Source: SAR202 cluster bacterium
Lineage (GTDB): Bacteria; Chloroflexota; Dehalococcoidia; Lucifugimonadales; UBA1123
DNA length: 10,636 nt
Assembly: GCA_030743915.1 (NCBI GenBank)
Contig: JASLRP010000289.1
Coordinates: 1-10,636, forward strand
Direction of reading: 5' to 3'
In this document: positions 7,078 to 10,636 of the stretch, piece by piece
How positions within the stretch are numbered: position 1 is the stretch's first letter
How the letters are laid out: every line of letters starts with the position of its first letter
Notes under the pieces: generated by a model
Databases searched by the model: none
What the model saw: only the letters and a program-made list of their open reading frames with translations
What the model was told of the DNA's origin: nothing
Position numbers and translations under genes: made by a program

Positions 7078-7898
7078 CCAGCATCGGCCCGAAACCTCTG
7101 TTCGACCATCTTGATGAGGTTGCCTCTCTGGCAGCGCAACCTCGGTTCGGGCTTGTGCTGGACTACGACGGCACGCTCTCCGAGTTCGTGGTGGACTCTG
7201 GGGAGGCTGTTTTGCATCCTACTGCGGCCCAGGTTCTGCCATCTCTCATTCGAAAACTGCCGTTGATCGCGCTGGTGTCGGGCAGAGGAGCCAGGAATCT
7301 GGTAGATCGAGTGGGGCTGGACGGTATTCTCTACGTGGGCAATCACGGGGCCGAGTATGTTTCCGATGGCGAGTACCGCGTTGTGGATGGCGCCGACAGG
7401 GCGCGAGAACAGATCGTAGCTGCCTTGGATCATATGGCGCCGGTGGCCGAGGAGGACGGCCTGTTCTGGGAAGATAAAGGGTTCTCCGTGACTATCCACA
7501 CCCGGAACGCAATCGATCTCGATAGAACGGAACGGAAGCTGCAAGCCGCACTGCAAACCGCCCCTGAAATGGACACCCTCGACGTGTTTTGGGGCAATCT
7601 GATTTTGGAGATTCGGGGCAGAACAGGACTGCACAAAGGCCACGCGGTGCAAACAATAGCCCGCGACCACAGCCTGGAATCGCTGATCTTCATCGGAGAC
7701 GACACAACGGACATCGATGGCATGAGGGCGGCCAGGGAATTCCAGGACAATGGTCTCATCGAAGCAGCAGGCATCGCCGTGATTCACGACGGCACGCCCC
7801 AGGGACTTATCGACTTGGCGGACTTCTCGGTCAACAGCGTCAGCGAGGTCGGGCAGTTCCTACTGTGGCTCGACGAGGCGTCGAGCCACAGTAGGTAG
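7074..7898 (+). CDS. otsB: Trehalose-6-phosphate phosphatase-like HAD hydrolase
   Basis: A 274-residue HAD-superfamily phosphatase of the OtsB family, which removes phosphate from trehalose 6-phosphate in trehalose synthesis. HAD motif I is DYDGTL (30-35), with Asp30 as nucleophile and Asp32 as acid/base. Motif II is the Ser of LVSGRG, followed by the family signature GNHGAE. Motif III is Lys188 in GLHKG, and motif IV is GDDTTD (208-213), with acidic Mg2+ ligands. WEDKGFSVTIH and the cap region fit OtsB. The GTG start overlaps the FAD-subunit stop (GTGA, 7074-7077), and no separate ribosome-binding site is needed if translation is coupled. No trehalose-phosphate synthase (otsA) lies in the window, which is unusual for an otsB. 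Its link to a molybdenum hydroxylase is unexplained, so a different sugar phosphate substrate is possible. The last codons (FLLWLDEASSHSR) are written across a perfect 17-bp inverted repeat. Confidence 0.9.
   Translation: MTSIGPKPLFDHLDEVASLAAQPRFGLVLDYDGTLSEFVVDSGEAVLHPTAAQVLPSLIRKLPLIALVSGRGARNLVDRVGLDGILYVGNHGAEYVSDGEYRVVDGADRAREQIVAALDHMAPVAEEDGLFWEDKGFSVTIHTRNAIDLDRTERKLQAALQTAPEMDTLDVFWGNLILEIRGRTGLHKGHAVQTIARDHSLESLIFIGDDTTDIDGMRAAREFQDNGLIEAAGIAVIHDGTPQGLIDLADFSVNSVSEVGQFLLWLDEASSHSR
7859..7895. terminator. 17-bp perfect hairpin at convergent gene ends
   Basis: The left arm CCTACTGTGGCTCGACG (7859-7875) and right arm CGTCGAGCCACAGTAGG (7879-7895) pair without mismatch around a 3-nt loop (AGG). 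The right arm ends one base before the otsB TAG stop, and the - strand lipoprotein gene ends 12 nt further on. The stem could therefore end transcription from both sides. No T-tract follows on either strand, so it is not a textbook intrinsic terminator. A smaller stem, GTAGC/GCTAC (7895-7899 with 7906-7910), follows directly and overlaps the - strand stop codon. Confidence 0.65.
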
Positions 7899-7906
7899 CA
7901 GATACG

Positions 7907-9925
7907 CTACGGTGTGAACTCGATTGTCAGCACAGGCTTTATCCCAGAGTCCGACTCCTTCGTGTCGAATCGCTTGGCGGTCTTGGAGGCGGATTCATCT
8001 CCGACTAGAATCCAACCGAAATTGGTGGCCCCGTCGTTTACCCACGCCTGGACGTCGGCTGTCATCTGTTCGCTGCTCCACTGGTACAGACCCGTCGAGC
8101 CAACTTGCGTCGATGCGCTGGCGGTTGGTTGAAAATCTCCGCCTGGATTCGTCCAGGTACCGCCGTCAACGACAGTATGGATCCAGGTGGCGTCTCCGTT
8201 CGTTGGTGGGGTCCCTGTGCCCTGCTCGTTTGGGGCCACGGAACTGCCTTCACCCCAATCTGCCAGCGCCCTGTGCAGCCTGACCGCTTTGGACGTCACC
8301 ACTGTCTTGTTCATGTTCAATGTAAGGGTAACGTTGTCGATGGTGGCCCCTGCAGGAATGCCGGAAAGGTCGAATGCCACGAGGGCGCGACGCTTGAATC
8401 CGAACTTGGTCATGCCTACGAACATGTGCTCGCCGGCTCCGTTGCTCAAGGCTCCGGTATCGGACTCGTATAATGTGTTGTCCTTGCTTGGCCCGACCGT
8501 AGTGGACTGGGCCGAGTCTGACGTCACGGGTGTCGGAGGAACCGGTGTCGGAGGAACAGGCGTAGGGGGCATGGGCGTTGGAGGCACAGGAGTGGGCGCC
8601 GATGGCGTCGGCAGAGCGGCCCGTTCCTCGGTGACGGTAATAGTCGCTGTCATGAAGGGATGGACGGTGCACCAGTACGGGAACTCTCCGGCCTCTTGGA
8701 ATGTGAACGCGAAGGTCTCGCCTTTGCTCAGTATTCCGCTATCCCAGATGTCGTCCTTGTCAGGAGAAACGCCCGATGTTGACGTGTGAGGCGCGGCGTC
8801 CTGGTTTTCCCAGATGACGGTCGTGCCCACGGCAACCGAAAGGTCCTCCAGCTTGAAGTCGAATATCGGAGAATTCACAGTGTTCCCTGCTGCAGGAGCC
8901 GGAGTCGGCGAAGCCGGAACCCGAGTCGGAGGCACGGGCGTAGGAGGCGCAGGAGTTGGCAAGGGCGCCGACGTTGGCGCGGGAGTCGGCGGGACAGGCG
9001 TTGGAGGCGCAGGAGTCGGCAGCGGCGCTGGCGTAGGCGTTTCCGTGGGCACAGCCCTCGATGAGGAAGGCTGCGATCTGCCGTCTGTGACCGTGACGGT
9101 GGCGATCATGAAGGGATGGAGTGTGCACCAGTACGGAAACACTCCGGGTTCCTCGAAAGTGAAGCTGAAGAATTCATTCTGATTAAAGATTCCGCTGTCC
9201 CAGATACCATCGACCTCAGGGCTGACGCCTGATGTTGACGTGTGGGGCGCGACATCCTGGTTTTCCCAAGTGATGGTTGTGCCAGTCGGAACTGTCAGGT
9301 CTTCCAGAATGAAGTTGAGTATGGGCGACATCACCTCACTGGTCGCGCCGGGCAGGACTGCGATCGGGACTGGAGTAGCAGTTGGCTGGGCCTCGACGAC
9401 GGCGGGTTTCGGAGTTGTGGACGCTCCCAATGCGCCCTCGGCCACGACGGTTATGGTGGCGTTCATCGACGTTGGGTGGATTGCGCAGAAATATTGGAAT
9501 GTTCCCGCATCCTGAAATGTGAACCCGAAGGACTTGCCCTGTGGCAGAGGCGGACCGTCCCAGATTCCGGTCTTGTTACCCTGAGAGCCGGAGGTGGAGG
9601 TGTGCGGGGCCGAATCCTGGTTGGTCCATATCACGTGGGTGCCAACCTCGATTGTCAGCTCCTCCAGAATGAAGTCCTTGATGTCGGACGCGACTTCCAG
9701 TCGGGGTTCCGGGCCTGGAGCAACGGGCAGCGGCGCCGGAGCGGCAGCCGGGGCCGTTGACGGTGTCGGCTGGGGCGCTGCTGGCGCTGGCGCCGTCGCA
9801 GGGGCCGTGGTTGGTTGAGAGACCGGCGCCGGTGAAGCTGGCGTGGTCGTCTCAGAACAAGCGGCGGCCACAGCCGCAATAATCATGATTAGTCCGCCGA
9901 TCAAGATTTTTGGTCGAACGCTCAT
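7907..9925 (-). CDS. Lipoprotein with three cupredoxin domains and a DNRLRE-like domain
   Basis: A 672-residue secreted protein. The N-terminus is a lipoprotein signal with a hydrophobic core and the lipobox-like VAAAC, Cys23 being the predicted lipidated residue. A Pro/Ala/Thr-rich tether runs to about residue 73. Three plastocyanin/amicyanin-like domains follow at about 77-162, 199-280 and 350-432. Each keeps all four type-1 copper ligands: His108, Cys147, His150, Met154; His228, Cys267, His270, Met273; His380, Cys419, His422, Met425. Each shares APHTSTSG and a C-x2-H-x2/3-M loop. The linkers are repeats of PPTPV/APLPTP. Residues about 475-672 form a DNRLRE-type domain (KDNTLYE, RRALVAFDLSGIPAGATI, WGEG, a late FGWIL), a beta-sandwich common in surface proteins. 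GGAG lies 6-7 nt upstream of the ATG. Likely roles are electron transfer or copper binding at the cell surface. The partner is unknown. Confidence 0.92.
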   Translation of the reverse strand: MSVRPKILIGGLIMIIAAVAAACSETTTPASPAPVSQPTTAPATAPAPAAPQPTPSTAPAAAPAPLPVAPGPEPRLEVASDIKDFILEELTIEVGTHVIWTNQDSAPHTSTSGSQGNKTGIWDGPPLPQGKSFGFTFQDAGTFQYFCAIHPTSMNATITVVAEGALGASTTPKPAVVEAQPTATPVPIAVLPGATSEVMSPILNFILEDLTVPTGTTITWENQDVAPHTSTSGVSPEVDGIWDSGIFNQNEFFSFTFEEPGVFPYWCTLHPFMIATVTVTDGRSQPSSSRAVPTETPTPAPLPTPAPPTPVPPTPAPTSAPLPTPAPPTPVPPTRVPASPTPAPAAGNTVNSPIFDFKLEDLSVAVGTTVIWENQDAAPHTSTSGVSPDKDDIWDSGILSKGETFAFTFQEAGEFPYWCTVHPFMTATITVTEERAALPTPSAPTPVPPTPMPPTPVPPTPVPPTPVTSDSAQSTTVGPSKDNTLYESDTGALSNGAGEHMFVGMTKFGFKRRALVAFDLSGIPAGATIDNVTLTLNMNKTVVTSKAVRLHRALADWGEGSSVAPNEQGTGTPPTNGDATWIHTVVDGGTWTNPGGDFQPTASASTQVGSTGLYQWSSEQMTADVQAWVNDGATNFGWILVGDESASKTAKRFDTKESDSGIKPVLTIEFTP
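8529..8597 (-). repeat. 15-nt tandem repeats encoding PPTPV units
   Basis: Four successive 15-nt units (8529-8543, 8544-8558, 8559-8573, 8574-8588) and part of a fifth follow the pattern GGYGTNGGAGGMAYN on the + strand. On the coding strand they encode repeats of Pro-Pro-Thr-Pro-Val/Met. This is the linker between cupredoxin domain 3 and the DNRLRE-like domain. The first two units are identical except for the last base. Confidence 0.8.
8630..9331 (-). repeat. Internal duplication of cupredoxin domains 2 and 3
   Basis: The segments 9086-9331 (domain 2) and 8630-8878 (domain 3) are alike in DNA as well as protein. For example, ATGAAGGGATGG followed by GTGCACCAGTACGG is present in both (from about 8652 and 9108), as is CCTGGTTTTCCCA (about 8800 and 9256). 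Domain 1 (9440-9697) has the same fold but is clearly more diverged, with a longer C-x2-H-x3-M loop. This points to a later duplication that produced domains 2 and 3. Confidence 0.8.
8924..9028 (-). repeat. Pro/Thr linker, tandem 45-nt units
   Basis: Two copies of a 45-nt unit (8924-8968 and 8984-9028), differing at only a few positions, each encode APLPTPAPPTPVPPT. They form the flexible linker between cupredoxin domains 2 and 3. Such linkers keep domains apart on the cell surface and change length easily by slippage. Confidence 0.75.
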
Positions 9926-10018
9926 GTAATGCTCCAGGGGTGGAATGGTACGAATAAGGATACGAACACCAGGGGAATGGAGATTTCGAGGAAAGGCGTT
10001 GATGGTTGGCGCCAGATA
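9926..10018 (-). other. Intergenic gap upstream of the lipoprotein gene
   Basis: A 93-nt gap between two - strand genes. It holds the GGAG ribosome-binding site of the lipoprotein gene just before 9925. I see no convincing -35/-10 pair or terminator, so it is undecided whether the lipoprotein gene has its own promoter or is read through from the gene upstream. Confidence 0.4.
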
Positions 10019-10516
10019 TCAGCGTCCGGGGAAGGGGGCGTCAGCCTCCAGGCCGGTTATCGTGCGGATTGTCGCGATGAAACTGCCTGCGCCATAGCGC
10101 CGAACCTGCCATCGTCGCAGTTGCTCCCTCTCCATGTCGCGGCCACGAAGCTGGTAGTATGCGGGCTGGCCCACGGCGCCGTGGAATACCAGGATTACTC
10201 CCGCAAATACCGCAATCATTGGCAGGATCAGGAACCACCCAAAGGTGAGGATGAGTCCGAGGATTGCCAGTATCGAGCCCATAATCATTTTGCGGTGATT
10301 GGGCACGCTCACCTCGTCTATTGATTCGAGTTGGGCGTAGGGCAGTTCGTCAACATCTGTTCCTGCGGCTTTCTTCAGCACAACGAGTATGCGTTGTGAC
10401 GTCGCAAAGTACGGCCCAAATTGGGAGACGATTCGTTCACCGTCCCTCAGGTAGGTCGTGGTATCCAGCGTCGGGGCTGGTTGAAGGGCTGCAAGCAGTT
10501 TTGAAGAGTTTCGCAT
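10019..10516 (-). CDS. Small PH-like membrane protein with two-helix hairpin
   Basis: A protein of 165 residues from the ATG at 10516. The frame is open upstream to a GTG at 10567, which would give 182 residues; neither start has a clear Shine-Dalgarno site, so the start is uncertain. After a short N-terminus comes YLRDGERIVSQFGPYFATSQRILVVL, then LPYAQLESIDEV, a pattern typical of bacterial PH-like (bPH) domains. Two hydrophobic helices follow as a hairpin, at about residues 77-97 and 98-116 in this numbering, broken by a Pro. The tail has a strand (PAYYQLRG), a charged helix rich in Arg and Glu (RDMEREQLRRWQVRR), and FIATIRTI. The TM hairpin seems to be inserted before the last PH-like strands. 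The function is unknown; a membrane-bound scaffold or lipid-binding role is only a guess. It lies 93 nt upstream of the lipoprotein gene on the same strand. Confidence 0.7.
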   Translation of the reverse strand: MRNSSKLLAALQPAPTLDTTTYLRDGERIVSQFGPYFATSQRILVVLKKAAGTDVDELPYAQLESIDEVSVPNHRKMIMGSILAILGLILTFGWFLILPMIAVFAGVILVFHGAVGQPAYYQLRGRDMEREQLRRWQVRRYGAGSFIATIRTITGLEADAPFPGR

Positions 10517-10594
10517 AACTTTATGTTGGACAGGCTCCAGCGAGCCGAAACCGACAATCAACGCCACATCAATCGTGACGAAACATCTATTCGC

Positions 10595-10600
10595 AGTATA
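10595..10600 (-). promoter_or_regulatory. Possible -10 box (TATACT) for the PH-like gene
   Basis: On the - strand, TATACT lies in an AT-richer stretch just before the PH-like membrane protein gene. It is close to the TATAAT consensus, but no good -35 hexamer stands 16-18 nt upstream. It is placed so that a transcript would start some 20 nt before the GTG at 10567 and about 70 nt before the ATG at 10516. Confidence 0.3.
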
Positions 10601-10636
10601 TCGGCGGTTTTAGAAAATTGCTATCGGATTGACCGG

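Noticed and set aside
7014..7787. Long open frame on the - strand opposite otsB (257 codons)
   Set aside because: It is antisense to clear HAD motifs and has no recognisable product.
8529..8597. CRISPR-like or minisatellite array
   Set aside because: The units are directly adjacent without spacers and keep the reading frame of the - strand lipoprotein; they encode its PPTPV linker.
8187..8789. Open frame on the + strand rich in Gly and Val
   Set aside because: It is the complement of the Pro/Thr linkers and cupredoxin coding sequence; the glycine repeats have no independent support.
9929..10324. Open frame on the + strand near the end of the window
   Set aside because: It overlaps the PH-like membrane protein gene, whose translation has a coherent domain and helix layout, while this one has none.

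Overview
The window looks like a piece of a free-living bacterial chromosome, most likely from the Chloroflexota (SAR202/Dehalococcoidia-like). This placement is an inference. It rests on a lipoprotein with long Thr-Pro/Val-Pro linkers, cupredoxin domains and a DNRLRE-type domain, on a DUF2332 gene, and on the tight packing of varied catabolic genes. No rRNA, tRNA, mobile element, CRISPR array or replication origin was seen.

Region 1 (48-7898, + strand) is one compact run of seven genes that reads like an operon: an SDR dehydrogenase, a DUF2332 protein, a cytoplasmic serine beta-lactamase-fold hydrolase, the three subunits of a molybdenum hydroxylase (2Fe-2S subunit, molybdopterin subunit, FAD subunit), and a trehalose-phosphatase-like HAD enzyme (OtsB). 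Gaps between the first four genes are 8-33 nt. The last four genes are joined by 4-nt start/stop overlaps (ATGA, GTGA, GTGA), which suggests translational coupling. The FAD subunit carries the Cys-rich insertion seen in HcrB (4-hydroxybenzoyl-CoA reductase) and PaoB (periplasmic aldehyde oxidoreductase), so the enzyme probably has an extra [4Fe-4S] cluster. The molybdenum subunit lacks the CO-dehydrogenase Cys motif, so it is a xanthine-dehydrogenase-family hydroxylase or aldehyde oxidoreductase of unknown substrate, not a CO dehydrogenase.

Region 2 (7859-7910) is the junction between two convergent transcription units. The last codons of otsB form a perfect 17-bp inverted repeat with a 3-nt loop, a candidate bidirectional terminator built into coding sequence.

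Region 3 (7907-10567, - strand) holds two envelope genes: a small PH-like protein with a two-helix membrane hairpin and, downstream of it, a 672-residue lipoprotein with three type-1 copper (cupredoxin) domains joined by Pro/Thr linkers and ended by a DNRLRE-like domain.

A reasonable but unproven reading is that region 1 encodes breakdown of an unidentified organic substrate: ester or lactone hydrolysis by the serine hydrolase, alcohol oxidation by the SDR, and aldehyde or heterocycle oxidation by the Mo enzyme. Region 3 would make a cell-surface copper protein that could carry electrons or bind copper. Nothing in the sequence links the two regions directly.
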